Assembly (NCBI GenBank): GCA_964352615.1
Contig: CAYGSG010000006.1
Span: forward strand, 1-64,000
Length of the DNA stretch: 64,000 nt
From: OFTM382 sp964352615
GTDB lineage: Bacteria > Planctomycetota > Phycisphaerae > Phycisphaerales > UBA1924
Direction: 5' to 3'
A model generated the notes under the pieces. It had not been told where the DNA came from. It searched no databases and worked only from the letters and a program-made list of their open reading frames with translations. Each line of letters opens with the position of its first letter. Within the stretch, counting starts at the first letter, position 1. The translations under genes and the position numbers were made by a program. Shown here in pieces: positions 1-9,085 of the stretch.

Positions 1-1
1 A

Positions 2-775
2 CCCAGAACCCAAGCTACGAAAGACAACGGCATCGCGCAACCCAACACGCGCCAAACAGCGCTAGACCTGCTCGTGCTTTCCGACTGGAAGTCGCTTCAG
101 TCTTGGATGAATCGAGGCTCGGGGAACCGAAAGGTCGTTGCCAAAGCTGCGATTGCAATCGCGCTGCATGACGCGGTGGCCGCGCAGCCATTGATAGAGC
201 CATCGAGGACTCTGAACAGATGGCCGAAGTCCAAGGCCCCTGCCGACCTGGTCCCCGCTTTCGCTCACCCGCTGATGATTCACTTGGTAGGTCTACCGGC
301 GGGAGCATCTGATACTCCTCCGATCAGTCTCGACGTTCTGAGCGCCACCGTCAGAGACACTCTGGCCCTGCTGGGACCGCTTGGGTCAGAGTCACCGTCG
401 CCGGAGTCAGGGCCGCCGGTTGGCAACACGTCGCCGGCGGATGTGTCAGCAACGGATTCAGTCGAAGCCCATTCCCAAGTCCCCCTCTACGTGCTGAAAG
501 CCGCCGCATCTCTGAGCTGGGTTGAGAGAGAACACCCAGACTTGGAAACGGGATGTCCCGAGGGAAAAGATGCTCTTCGAAAGGCTCAGTACGAGAAGAT
601 CACGGAACTGGGCTGCCCGGCGTACCCCTCCGACGATGAGGGCGAGTCGACCGTTCCGCACTATGAGACCTGGGTCAGGTATGTGCGGGATTACGAGAGG
701 CGTGCGCATGGACCCGCTCGCAAGCGGCCACAGTCGATGGAGGTCCGGAGTGCCGCCCTTCGAAGCGAGTTGTGA
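2..775 (+). CDS. Unknown protein, 5' end outside the window
   Basis: The reading frame is open from the left edge (base 2) to a TGA at 773-775, so the gene probably begins outside the window; an internal GTG at 74 would give 233 residues. No family is recognised. The middle (about residues 100-140 counted from 74) is rich in Ser, Pro and Asp and looks like a disordered linker; the C-terminal third is charged and contains a WVRYVRDYERR stretch. It is followed by three coupled DNA-binding genes and an integrase on the same strand, so it most likely belongs to the integrated element. Function unknown. Confidence 0.5.
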   Translation, partial: PRTQATKDNGIAQPNTRQTALDLLVLSDWKSLQSWMNRGSGNRKVVAKAAIAIALHDAVAAQPLIEPSRTLNRWPKSKAPADLVPAFAHPLMIHLVGLPAGASDTPPISLDVLSATVRDTLALLGPLGSESPSPESGPPVGNTSPADVSATDSVEAHSQVPLYVLKAAASLSWVEREHPDLETGCPEGKDALRKAQYEKITELGCPAYPSDDEGESTVPHYETWVRYVRDYERRAHGPARKRPQSMEVRSAALRSEL

Positions 776-867
776 ATTTGCTTAGGAATTCCTAAGCCAG
801 CTCATCCGGTCTATTTGGGGTCAAAACGGCGATTCCGAGTTCCGCAGAGTTCCGTTGCCCCTTTTAC

Positions 868-1068
868 ATGACAACCCCGAATCCCAGCCGGAATCCTGCC
901 ACGGACCGCCTCCTCACTGTTGGGGAGGTAGCCGCCAGGATTGGAGTTACCAATGACACGATCAGACAGTGGGTCAAGGAGGGAAAACTGCCTGCGGTTC
1001 GTCTAGGACGTCGAACGATCCGATTTCGCCCTTCCGCGGTCGAGCATCTGATCGGAGGCCGCCCATGA
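868..1068 (+). CDS. Excisionase-like helix-turn-helix protein
   Basis: A 66-residue protein with a MerR/excisionase-type (HTH_17) domain over residues 15-60. LLTVGEVAARIGVTNDTIRQW forms the two helices, and KLPAVRLGRRTIRFRPSAVE is the wing that normally contacts DNA. Such proteins act as recombination directionality factors or small regulators in integrated elements. The stop overlaps the ATG of the next gene (ATGA at 1065-1068), so the two are translationally coupled. No clear ribosome binding site precedes it. Position 1.2 kb upstream of the integrase fits an Xis role, which is inference. Confidence 0.75.
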   Translation: MTTPNPSRNPATDRLLTVGEVAARIGVTNDTIRQWVKEGKLPAVRLGRRTIRFRPSAVEHLIGGRP

Positions 1069-1391
1069 GACCCTCGGACGAAACGCCCCCCCGGCCTGCC
1101 AGCAACAGGGGGACCGAGCTTGCTGCACTGGATTCTACACCGACTCACGCCACTGCGAGTGCTCAAATACTCGTCACTCCCGCGACTGCTGCGGCATCGC
1201 TCTCGATCAGCCCTCGAAAGCTCTGGGAACTGTCCGCTCAGGGGGCGATCCCGCGCCACATCATCGGGCGATCTGTCCGGTACAGCCCGGCTGAACTGGG
1301 GATATGGGTTCAGCTGGGATGCCCAGTTCACAGCAGTGGGGCACGCGATGTGCGGGCACTCGCAGTTTCACAAATCAAGGGGCAGCGATGA
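1065..1391 (+). CDS. Second excisionase-like HTH protein
   Basis: 108 residues. The start is the ATG at 1065, preceded by GGAGG at about 6 nt and overlapping the previous stop by 4 nt. Residues 1-35 are a Pro/Thr/Ser-rich tail; residues 36-90 resemble a second HTH_17 domain (LVTPATAAASLSISPRKLWE, then a wing with GRSVRYSPAELGIW). It differs clearly in sequence from the preceding HTH protein, so this is not a recent duplication. It likely binds DNA in the same regulatory or excision circuit. Its own stop overlaps the next start (ATGA at 1388-1391). Confidence 0.7.
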   Translation: MRPSDETPPRPASNRGTELAALDSTPTHATASAQILVTPATAAASLSISPRKLWELSAQGAIPRHIIGRSVRYSPAELGIWVQLGCPVHSSGARDVRALAVSQIKGQR

Positions 1392-2224
1392 GTGTTCCGA
1401 ATCATCGCCTCAGCCTATTCAAGTTTCTTCGCGCCGTGGCTGCGTCTGGCCTGCCGTCAGGCCAACGGCAGTTCCTGATCACGTCGCTGACGTGGGCTGA
1501 CTTCGAGACAAGAGAATTCTACCCGAGTATTCCGACGATCGCGGACGCTATGGGCGTAACCGAGCCGACAGTCCGCAAGTATCTGAGGGAAGTCGAGGCG
1601 GCGGGCTTCATTCAACTCAAGCGCACGAACGGTGGGAAAGGACGAACTCACCTGTTCCTGCTGCGAGACGACAAATTGATTGCCTGGGTGGAGCATCGCA
1701 ATGCGATCAAACCCGAAAAAGGATTGCGGGTTGCGGTAACAACGAACAGCGAATCTGCGCCAAGGAGGGGTTTGGCTGGCCCAAACACCAAAGAGGATTG
1801 TGGGGAACCATCCATCCAACCCGCCAAAAACACGCCAATGTCAGAACCCGTGATCAGTGTTGCGGCTTCGCAGCGATGGATGGATGTGAGCGAGCCTGCC
1901 AAATCCAAGCTCGCGCTGCTACATCAGTCGGGAGTGCAAGGGGAAAACCTATTCGCACTGGCGCAGAGTAGTCTCACACTCGATGAGATTCGTTCGTCGA
2001 TCGATGCGGTGAGGGAGTCGAGCGGTGTCAGGGATGTCGCGGCGGTCCTAGTCAGGCGACTCAGCAATCAAATCGGTATGGACTTGCGACGGGGCCGTCT
2101 CTTGACTCGCGAGGAAACGAATGCTGTGGGGCGAATCGAGAAGCGGCAGCGCGGGCTTCATTCTCATCGACAGGCCAACCTTGAAGTACCAGCTTGCATG
2201 GGCCTGCATAGTAGGGCACACTGA
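1388..2224 (+). CDS. Winged-helix DNA-binding protein of the element
   Basis: 278 residues from the ATG at 1388, which has AAGGGG about 6 nt upstream and overlaps the previous stop. Residues about 20-95 form a winged helix: SIPTIADAMGVTEPTVRKYL is the helix-turn-helix and GFIQLKRTNGGKGRTHLFLL the wing. This layout is seen in phage and plasmid replication or regulatory proteins of the helix-turn-helix_36 type. The C-terminal half (about 150-278) has no recognised fold. It is the third gene of a tightly coupled set that ends 20 nt before the integrase, so a role in replication or regulation of the element is likely but not shown. Confidence 0.65.
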   Translation: MSVPNHRLSLFKFLRAVAASGLPSGQRQFLITSLTWADFETREFYPSIPTIADAMGVTEPTVRKYLREVEAAGFIQLKRTNGGKGRTHLFLLRDDKLIAWVEHRNAIKPEKGLRVAVTTNSESAPRRGLAGPNTKEDCGEPSIQPAKNTPMSEPVISVAASQRWMDVSEPAKSKLALLHQSGVQGENLFALAQSSLTLDEIRSSIDAVRESSGVRDVAAVLVRRLSNQIGMDLRRGRLLTREETNAVGRIEKRQRGLHSHRQANLEVPACMGLHSRAH

Positions 2225-2244
2225 CGCACACGGAGGCACGACCA

Positions 2245-3691
2245 ATGCGCACGAAGAGAGGTAACGGCGAAGGCTCTGTCTACAAGCGAAGCGGCAGCTG
2301 GTGGATTTCGTACTACGACGAGAACGGGGTCAGACGTCGCCGCTCAACGCGGCTAACCGACAGGCGACTCGCCGAACGTCAACTCCAGGCCGAGCTTGAT
2401 CGGCTCGAGCAGATACGCGCCGGTGTTCTCGACCCGGCGAAGGAACAGCTTGCCCAGAACGGCGAACGCAGTCTGGAAGAACTCGCTGCCGTTTACGGAG
2501 ACAAGCTCCGTGCGGAAGCGTGCAGCGAACCCTACGTGAAGCGGACCGTCCGCGAGATCGAAGAGTTCGCCGCAGCGGCGAAGATCACTCGGCTCCGAGA
2601 GGTCTCTTCCGAGAAGGCCACGGCGTACCTTGAGTCACTTCTCGCTGCCGGCGCGAGCGCCCGCACACGTCAGTGCAGGATCACGAGCGTCAAGAGCCTG
2701 ACCCGATGGGCATGGCGTGAAGGGTTGATCGCTGCCGATCCGCTCGCTGGTGTTAAACGCCCCTCGGAGCAATCAGACCGCCGCCTCCGTCGCAGGCACC
2801 TCTCGCCCGAGGAGTGGGCTTGGCTTGAGCCGACCACAGCTTCTGGCGATGAGCGGTTTGGGTTCAGCGGAGAGGAGCGGGCCTTGCTCTACGCGACCGC
2901 GTTGCTCACAGGGCTGCGTGCCAACGAGCTCGCTCAGCTTACCAAGTCGAGTTTGCACCTCAGCTCGGACAAGCCGTTCGTCGTTGTCGAGGCGGGAGGG
3001 ACGAAGAACCGCAAGATGGCGAGGCAGTATGTCAAGCCGAGCCTGGCGCAGCGACTCAGTGCTCACGCGGCCCGGCTCACCCCTGGAGCCAGAGTCTTCA
3101 AGATCTCGCGGTCGACTCGGCTCGCGGAGATGCTCCGAGACGACATGGCGGCCGCGAGGACAGCATGGATCGAGGCAGCAGGCGATCCGGGCGAGGCCGC
3201 TCGTCGCCGCGAGAGCGACTTTCTGCTCCCAAAGGATGCCGAAGGGGCGTTCGATCGACTTCCACGCTCTGCGACACACCACGGGCGTTTGGGCCGCGAT
3301 GGGCGGAGCCAGCCCGAAGGCGATCCAGACGCTCATGCGTCACTCCCAGATCACGTTGACGCTGGACACCTACGGCCATCTGCTCCCAGACGAATCCGCG
3401 GCGACGATCGCCAATATGCCGGGCTTCGATGCGCCCGAAATCGAGGTCGCCACGGGCACCGCCGATGTGACTACGTGTGACAACCGCGTGCGCAACGCCG
3501 GCACAAAGCAGTTCGAGCCCAAGCTGGCCGGTGCGACGCAACGCGAACTCATTGACGACAGTGGGGTGGTCGCAAGTCTCGGCCCCGCAGGCACTCAGGG
3601 CGACACCCTGCGACGCCGTGCGAAGACTTGCGGCAATAGCCCCGCCCGGATTCGAACCGGGGACCGAGCGATTATGAGTCGCCAGCTCTAG
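2245..3691 (+). pseudogene. Tyrosine integrase, frameshifted, 3' end inside tRNA-Met
   Basis: A tyrosine recombinase that inserts or excises the element at the adjacent tRNA. It starts at 2245 with GGAGG upstream. Residues 1-60 hold an arm-binding-like N-terminus, about 80-165 the SAM-like core-binding domain, and the catalytic Arg lies in LTGLRANEL (R225). Frame +1 then loses homology and stops at 3480, while the remaining catalytic boxes, FHALRHTTG and LMRHSQITLTLDTYGHL, sit in frame +2. One extra base in the GGGG run at 3244-3247 explains this exactly: removing one G gives EGRSIDFHALRH. The restored frame would end at 3689-3691, 55 nt inside the antisense strand of tRNA-Met. Either a true inactivating mutation or a homopolymer sequencing error. 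Confidence 0.8.
3637..3691. other. Probable attachment site (att) in the 3' half of tRNA-Met
   Basis: Tyrosine integrases commonly recombine within the T-arm and 3' end of a tRNA. The integrase reading frame (once corrected) runs into this part of the gene and ends at 3691, so the element boundary must lie here. The partner att copy should lie beyond the left edge of the window and cannot be seen, so the core limits are inferred. Confidence 0.45.
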
Positions 3692-3710
3692 ACCGCTGAG
3701 CTACGGGGCC
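3637..3710 (-). tRNA. tRNA-Met (anticodon CAT), elongator type
   Basis: 74 nt on the minus strand. Acceptor arm GGCCCCG pairs with CGGGGCT (first pair G-U), D stem GCTC/GAGC, anticodon stem GGCGA/TCGCT with loop CTCATAA, T stem CCCGG/CCGGG with loop TTCGAAT, discriminator A. No CCA is encoded. The CTCATAA loop and the paired first base favour elongator Met over the initiator; a tRNA-Ile2 with modified CAT is the alternative. The 3' end faces the integrase gene, marking this tRNA as the integration target of the left element. Confidence 0.93.
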
Positions 3711-3738
3711 GATGCGGCAAGACGAGCTCGCCGCAGCC

Positions 3739-5925
3739 TCATGTTATCTGGATCAGATCGCGGTAGCGCGGCAGCATCCACAGATCGTGAGCGACCCGTC
3801 CTTCGAGCTCATCGCACGAGGCGCGGAGTTCGATCATGGCTGGCCTGATCGCTGTCTGTGCGTGCTCGGCGTGCTTGCGTGGATCATCGCTCGCGTGGGC
3901 CATCGCCGCTGTGAGCGATCGCTCTAGGTGCACACATCGACCAACGAGCGCGACGTGCTCTTCGAGCAGGGTTCGGAGTTCGCCGGGATCGACGTCCGCC
4001 GCCTCGGTTGCGGCGATCGCCTCGCTCAACTCAAATTGATGGCGCAGCGCCGAGGGCAACACTTGCGTTCGCACCATCGCCGACAGGGTTTGGGCCTCGA
4101 TCGATACTTGCAACGCAAATTTTTCGTATTCGATTACCGATCGGCTCTTCAGTTCAGTGCGAGAAAGCACCTTGGACTTCTTGAAGAGGTCGAGCGAGGA
4201 CTTTGTGGTGAGCGCGGGCAAGGCGGCCACGGTTGTGCGGTGGTTGGCGAGTCCTCGCCGAGCGGCCTCGTGCTGCCACGACTCGTCGTAGTTGTCGCCA
4301 TTGAACAGCACCTGCTTGTGCTCCTTGACCACCTTCTGAAGCACTTTGCCCACGGCCGCCTGGCGCTTCTGATCGGTGGGGGAGCTGCCGAACGCGGCTT
4401 CGAGCTGATCGGCGATATCTTGGAGTGACTCGGCGACGATGGTGTTCAGGATTGTTGCGGGCCAAGCAACGGTCGAGGCGGAACCGACGGCCCGGAACTC
4501 AAACTTGTTGCCAGTAAAAGCGAACGGGCTCGTGCGGTTGCGGTCGCCTGAGTGGCGCGGGATGTGCGGCATGGAGGCGGCGCCGAGATCAAGCTTGCCG
4601 CCCTTGATGGTGCTCTTGCGCTGACCGGCCTCGATCTGATCGATAATATCCATAAGCATGTCGCCTAGGAAGATCGAGATGATCGCGGGCGGTGCCTCGT
4701 TGGCACCGAGCCGGTGGTCGTTGCCGGCGCTGCCGATGGAAGCTCTCAGCAACTCGGCGTGGCGGCTGACCGCCTGGATAACAGCACAGAGGAACACGAG
4801 AAACTGCATGTTGGAGTGCGTCTCGTCGCGCGGGTTCAGCAGGTTTGAGCCCAAATCGGTCGCGATCGACCAGTTGAGGTGCTTGCCCGAGCCGTTCACG
4901 CCCGCGAACGGCTTCTCATGCAAGATGCACTCAAGCCCGTGCAACGGGGCCGTGGCGCGCAGAATCTCCATGACCGTCATCTGGTGGTCGCACGCGACGT
5001 TGGCAACCTCGTAGTGCGCGGCGAGCTCGAACTGAGCCGGAGCTACCTCGTTGTGGCGAGTCTGCACCGGAATGCCGAGCCGGTAAAGCTGCCGTTCGCA
5101 ATCGGCCATATACGCAAGGACTTTGGCTGGGATCGATCCGAAGTAGTGGTCGTCGAGCTGCTGGTGCTTGGGTGGGCGTGCGCCGATCAGCGTCCGCCTT
5201 GCAGCGACCAGGTCGGGCCGCTGGAGGTACATCTCGCGATCAACGAGGAAGTACTCCTGCTCGGCGCCAACAGTGGCGAACACACGCGTCACGCCATCGG
5301 CAGCGCCGAACAGCTTGAGCACGCGTACCGCTGCGTCCGAAAGCACGTCCATCGACCGCAGCAGGGGGGTCTTGGTGTCCAGCGCTTCGCCAGTCCACGA
5401 GACGAACGCGGTAGGGATACAAAGCGTGACGTGGTTCGGGCCGCGGCTGAGGAACACGGGGCTTGTTGCGTCCCACGCGGTGTAGCCACGGGCCTCGAAC
5501 GTCGCCCGGATGCCGCCCGATGGGAAACTCGAAGCGTCTGGCTCACCCTGGATGAGCATGCTGCCGGTGAACTCGGTCAGCGCGCCGCCTGAGCCATCTG
5601 GCACAAGGAACGAGTCGTGCTTCTCGGCGGTGGAACCCGTGAGCGGCTGGAACCAGTGCGTGTAGTGCGTGGCGCCGTTTTCGATCGCCCAGTCCTTCAT
5701 GGCTGTGGCGACGACGTCCGCCACTTCGTACTCCATGCGTTGGCCCGCCTCGATGGTGGCTAGCAGCTTGCGATAGACGTCTTTGGGCAGCCGCTGCTGC
5801 ATGACACGCTTGGAGAAGACGTCGCACCCGAACGAGGACTCAGCCTTTCGGCCGAGCGCGTGGGGGCTTGGAGATGCGTTGGGGTCGACCGATGAGCCGC
5901 CGCCGTTGAGGGTCACTCTGTTCAT
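3739..5925 (-). CDS. glnN: Glutamine synthetase type III (GlnN)
   Basis: ATP-dependent ligation of ammonia to glutamate. At 728 residues it matches the large dodecameric GSIII class rather than the 470-residue GSI. The N-terminal GSIII region contains HYTHWFQPLTGSTAEKHDSF; the catalytic core has NEVAPAQFELA, then EKPFAGVNGSGKHLNWSI (ATP/glutamate binding) and the signature GSASTVAWPA. The C-terminal 150 residues are the helical extension typical of GSIII. It stands alone, 28 nt from the tRNA-Met gene, with no glnB/amt neighbour in view. It appears intact. Confidence 0.93.
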   Translation of the reverse strand: MNRVTLNGGGSSVDPNASPSPHALGRKAESSFGCDVFSKRVMQQRLPKDVYRKLLATIEAGQRMEYEVADVVATAMKDWAIENGATHYTHWFQPLTGSTAEKHDSFLVPDGSGGALTEFTGSMLIQGEPDASSFPSGGIRATFEARGYTAWDATSPVFLSRGPNHVTLCIPTAFVSWTGEALDTKTPLLRSMDVLSDAAVRVLKLFGAADGVTRVFATVGAEQEYFLVDREMYLQRPDLVAARRTLIGARPPKHQQLDDHYFGSIPAKVLAYMADCERQLYRLGIPVQTRHNEVAPAQFELAAHYEVANVACDHQMTVMEILRATAPLHGLECILHEKPFAGVNGSGKHLNWSIATDLGSNLLNPRDETHSNMQFLVFLCAVIQAVSRHAELLRASIGSAGNDHRLGANEAPPAIISIFLGDMLMDIIDQIEAGQRKSTIKGGKLDLGAASMPHIPRHSGDRNRTSPFAFTGNKFEFRAVGSASTVAWPATILNTIVAESLQDIADQLEAAFGSSPTDQKRQAAVGKVLQKVVKEHKQVLFNGDNYDESWQHEAARRGLANHRTTVAALPALTTKSSLDLFKKSKVLSRTELKSRSVIEYEKFALQVSIEAQTLSAMVRTQVLPSALRHQFELSEAIAATEAADVDPGELRTLLEEHVALVGRCVHLERSLTAAMAHASDDPRKHAEHAQTAIRPAMIELRASCDELEGRVAHDLWMLPRYRDLIQIT

Positions 5926-6078
5926 GCCAGCTGCATCCCTTCATCCGATCCGATTGGCCCCAGAATGGTGCCTCGCGGAGTGCGTGTTGATCGGTTACTC
6001 GACCGATTTATCAAGGCAATCAAGCCGATTGTGGGCGCTCGCTGGGCATTTGGCAAGTCGAGGCGGTCTGGCTGGCCA

Positions 6079-6888
6079 TCACCGCCCCAGGCCACCCGCA
6101 AGCTCGGTGCAAAACGCCTGCGCCTCGGCCACCGGATCGCTCGAACCCGCGAGCCTGCGAACCATGGCACTGCCCACGATCGCTGCGTCCGCGTGTGCCA
6201 CCACCTCTCGCACATGATCAGAGGTGGAGATGCCGAATCCGACCGCGATAGGGGGGCTCGACGCACCCTTGAGGCCAGCAACCGGTCCGGCGATACGTGG
6301 AGCCTCGGCCTGCTCCCCGGTGATGCCGGTTCGGGCCATCAGGTACACGAACCCCGTGCTGGCTTTCGCCACTTCGATCGCCCGGGCCGGAGGCGTCGTT
6401 GGCGCGATCAGATGCGTGAACCCGAGCCCCGCTTTCGAGGCCGCTACGCGGTAGGGGGGTGATTCCTCAAACGGCAGATCTGGCACGATCACGCCATCGA
6501 AGCCAGCGTCGGCAAGCTTGGCCAAGAACGACACCCCGCCGAGCCGCTCCACGAGGCTCACGCTCACCATCGCAACGATGCCGATGGTCAGTTCGCCCCG
6601 TACCGCGCGCACATCACTCAGCAGATGCTCGACAGTCCGGCCTGTCTGAATGACCTCGTGCATGGCCGCAGCAATCACGCCCCCGTCGGCAACCGGATCA
6701 CTGAACGGGAACCCAATCTCGACCACGCCTGCGCCGCCACGTTCGAGCGCACGCAACATGTCGCCAAGCGAGCTTCCGACCGGATGCCCGCCGACCACGA
6801 ACGGCATCAGCACACCGAGGTTCGCCTCGCGCGCTTCGGCAAAGATGCGGTCCAGGCGATCAACGCCGCTGGCGCCGTGCTCGCTCAT
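6079..6888 (-). CDS. trpA: Tryptophan synthase alpha chain (TrpA)
   Basis: Cleaves indole-3-glycerol phosphate to indole and glyceraldehyde 3-phosphate, passing indole to TrpB. 269 residues, normal length. The catalytic Glu is in VEIGFPFSDP and the catalytic Asp in DPVADGG; the phosphate-binding loop includes VGFGIST. Its start overlaps the stop of the methionine aminopeptidase gene (ATGA), so the two are co-transcribed. No trpB or other trp genes flank it here, so it is detached from a trp operon, which is common in planctomycetes. Confidence 0.93.
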   Translation of the reverse strand: MSEHGASGVDRLDRIFAEAREANLGVLMPFVVGGHPVGSSLGDMLRALERGGAGVVEIGFPFSDPVADGGVIAAAMHEVIQTGRTVEHLLSDVRAVRGELTIGIVAMVSVSLVERLGGVSFLAKLADAGFDGVIVPDLPFEESPPYRVAASKAGLGFTHLIAPTTPPARAIEVAKASTGFVYLMARTGITGEQAEAPRIAGPVAGLKGASSPPIAVGFGISTSDHVREVVAHADAAIVGSAMVRRLAGSSDPVAEAQAFCTELAGGLGR

Positions 6889-7715
6889 TGGATCACGTCC
6901 GGCAGGTCATCGAGGCCTTCGGTCAGAATCTGCGGGCCGTCCTCAGCAATGTACACATCGTGCTCGTGATGCACGGTCATCGAGCCGTCAGCCGAGCAGA
7001 TTGGCCAGCCGCCGGGGGTGTCCTTGGTGCTACCCGTGCCGACCGCGACCATCGGTTCCAGCGCGATCAGTGTGCCTGGCTCGATCTCTCGGCTGCCCTC
7101 TGGCCACGAGTACGCTGACACCACGCTGTTGGAAACGAATGGAGGGGTGTGGAGTTTGCGACCGTAGCCGTGCCCGCCCAGTCCTTTGACGAGATGGAAC
7201 CCGCACTCGTCCTCGACATGCTCTTGGACAGCCTTGGCCCATTCCATGTACGTCTTGCCGGGCTGGAGCTGAGCAATACCCAATTGCAGCGACTGCTTAC
7301 TCGCGTCCATCAACGCCCGGACCTGCTTGGTTGGCTCCCCAAGCGAGTACGTCCAAGCCGCGTCTCCGATCCAGCCCTTGTGGCTCACACCGATATCGAT
7401 CTTGACGAGGTCGCCCGGCTCCAATGGCCTCTCCAGCGAAGCCGCCGTGCCGTGGACCACGCAGTCGTTCACGCTCAGGCAGGCATGCGAAGGAAACGGC
7501 GGCAATCCACCCGCCCGGTAGCCCAGAAAGCAGGATTTGCACTTCAAATCGTCCAGCGTAATCGCGACAAATCGATCGATCTCGGCGAGCGTTTGGCCAG
7601 CCGCGAGAAACTCAACCAGCCTGCGGTGTACCTCAACGACCCGCTGGGCAGCCACGCGGGCTTGAGCAGCGTCCGCAGGGCTCACAAACGGCACTCTCTT
7701 GAACAGACTGGGCAT
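6885..7715 (-). CDS. map: Methionine aminopeptidase, type I (Map)
   Basis: Removes the initiator Met from nascent proteins using two divalent metal ions. 276 residues. The metal ligands are all visible: Asp in KIDIGV, Asp in IGDAAWT, His in GGHGYGRKLH, Glu in ALEPM and Glu in HHEHDV; the substrate His is in NDCVVHG. A CKSC pair near residue 59-62 recalls, but does not form, the zinc-finger extension of longer Map proteins. First gene of a two-gene unit with trpA. Confidence 0.93.
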   Translation of the reverse strand: MPSLFKRVPFVSPADAAQARVAAQRVVEVHRRLVEFLAAGQTLAEIDRFVAITLDDLKCKSCFLGYRAGGLPPFPSHACLSVNDCVVHGTAASLERPLEPGDLVKIDIGVSHKGWIGDAAWTYSLGEPTKQVRALMDASKQSLQLGIAQLQPGKTYMEWAKAVQEHVEDECGFHLVKGLGGHGYGRKLHTPPFVSNSVVSAYSWPEGSREIEPGTLIALEPMVAVGTGSTKDTPGGWPICSADGSMTVHHEHDVYIAEDGPQILTEGLDDLPDVIQ

Positions 7716-8121
7716 GGATCATGCTAGCCTTCGGGGGTTCGGCGACCCGCTCGGGTTCGGCACCGACAAGGCGCAGGGCTCTATCCGTCTTGAGCACCCA
7801 GACCAATCTATGCGAACAAAGTCCTATAATCATTGTTATGTACAATTGACACCAGCTTCTCTCAGTCGGCAGCGGCATTTGACGAGGCGGAGCATGTGGG
7901 AACCGTTCGGATTCGGCTTGCGAATCGTTAGCAGGCGGCGGTGGTCGCTGCCGAAGCGAAGACACCTTTAGGGGATGCGAGCCGAGACGGGGCTGGCGTA
8001 GGTGCAGAGAATCTGGTATTCTACCGATATGGGCATCAATTGCCCGCCAGCGTGCCGCCGTTTTTGGCGGACGCAGAGTCCATTCGCGGACCGTCACGGC
8101 TAGCAAGCAAGGGAAGCAACC
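7716..8121. promoter_or_regulatory. Divergent intergenic region upstream of map and the prepilin gene
   Basis: About 400 bases without a convincing gene. It must hold promoters for both neighbours. A perfect TATAAT lies at 7825-7830 and a TTGACA at 7846-7851, but neither has a good partner at 16-18 nt on the plus strand. An extended -10 (TGGTATTCT, 8014-8022) about 100 nt before the prepilin start is the best plus-strand candidate. A small hairpin CCGCC-GTTTTT-GGCGG occurs near 8057-8072. Confidence 0.4.
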
Positions 8122-9030
8122 ATGAAGATATACAGGCAGATTCGAAGAGGGTTCACGTTGATCGAGCTATTGGTGGTCATCGCGATCATCGCGCTGCTCA
8201 TCGGCATTCTGCTGCCCGCGCTGGGCAAAGCCAGGCTGCTTGCGTGGCAGTCCATCTCGCTCAGCAACCTCCGTCAGGTGATGGTCGCCTTCGAGGGTTA
8301 CCGCATCGATAACAACGAGGATGTGCCGCACTACGCGTCCGGTTACAACAAGGCGACCAGGTCAGTGATTGGTGGCTGGTGCACATGGGCGCATGGTGGA
8401 CAAGATCCCGGTATTTACTGGAGGGGTGTGCCTACATTTGACTTGGCTGCTTCGGGCCGGCCGCTCAATCAATACCTGTACTCTGAGTACGACTATCCCG
8501 ACCCATTCTTTTCCCAGAACACGGATACGATTTATCGTGCGGCGATAACGAGCCGAGTCAACGGCGTTCGGCAGAATCTCCCGCATGATGTCTTCCGTGC
8601 CCCTGGTGACAAGGCAACGCGACAGCAGAGCTGGCCGCGGCCAACCTTTGACTTGAGCAGCTATGAAGATGTAGGCACTTCGTACCACACGAACGTGAAA
8701 TGGTTTTCAGTGCTCCAAGACTCAGGCGACCACACCAATCCCAACAACTTCAGCGGCCCGTACAACGAGGGCATGCGCCGCTTGCGTATCGCGTCAAGCT
8801 TCAGCCCTTCAAAGTTCGTGTACATCTATGACCAGGCCGGCGATATCGTCACCTCAGAAGATGGTATTCGGATTTACCCTGGAGGCATCGAGGGCGATTA
8901 CGGCGAGATGAACAAGGGTGTGATGGCCTTCTACGACGGTCACGTCGAGTACCTGCCGTTTGAACTCGGTGCGGCCAACACCGAGGACTACAACCTGCAC
9001 TTCACGCTGCGTACCGACGACGGTCCGTGA
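8122..9030 (+). CDS. Prepilin-type N-terminal cleavage/methylation protein (planctomycetal pseudopilin)
   Basis: 302 residues. The N-terminus is a class III signal: short basic leader MKIYRQIRRG, then FTLIELLVVIAIIALLIGIL, with cleavage after the Gly and methylation of Phe expected, Glu at +5, and a hydrophobic helix. The rest is a globular domain ending in a motif of the DGHVEYLP kind, typical of the H-X9-DG group of planctomycete pseudopilins related to DUF1559. These proteins are very numerous in planctomycetes and their role is unclear; a type II secretion or pilus-like assembly is assumed. A small membrane protein gene follows 55 nt downstream. Confidence 0.88.
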   Translation: MKIYRQIRRGFTLIELLVVIAIIALLIGILLPALGKARLLAWQSISLSNLRQVMVAFEGYRIDNNEDVPHYASGYNKATRSVIGGWCTWAHGGQDPGIYWRGVPTFDLAASGRPLNQYLYSEYDYPDPFFSQNTDTIYRAAITSRVNGVRQNLPHDVFRAPGDKATRQQSWPRPTFDLSSYEDVGTSYHTNVKWFSVLQDSGDHTNPNNFSGPYNEGMRRLRIASSFSPSKFVYIYDQAGDIVTSEDGIRIYPGGIEGDYGEMNKGVMAFYDGHVEYLPFELGAANTEDYNLHFTLRTDDGP

Positions 9031-9085
9031 TGCCCCCTCACGGGGCTCATCGTGCTGCCTCGAACCCAGTTAGGGAGAATGACTG

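Noticed and set aside
2750..3691. A separate plus-strand gene overlapping the integrase
   Set aside because: Its second half is the true continuation of the integrase after the frameshift; its first half is an out-of-frame reading of the integrase.
3637..3710. Initiator tRNA-Met
   Set aside because: Initiator tRNAs have an unpaired first base and GGG/CCC in the anticodon stem; here the stem is GGCGA/TCGCT and the first base pairs (G-U).
7846..7874. TTGACA at 7846 as the -35 box of the pseudopilin promoter
   Set aside because: No AT-rich -10 box occurs 16-18 nt downstream; the extended -10 at 8014 is a better candidate.
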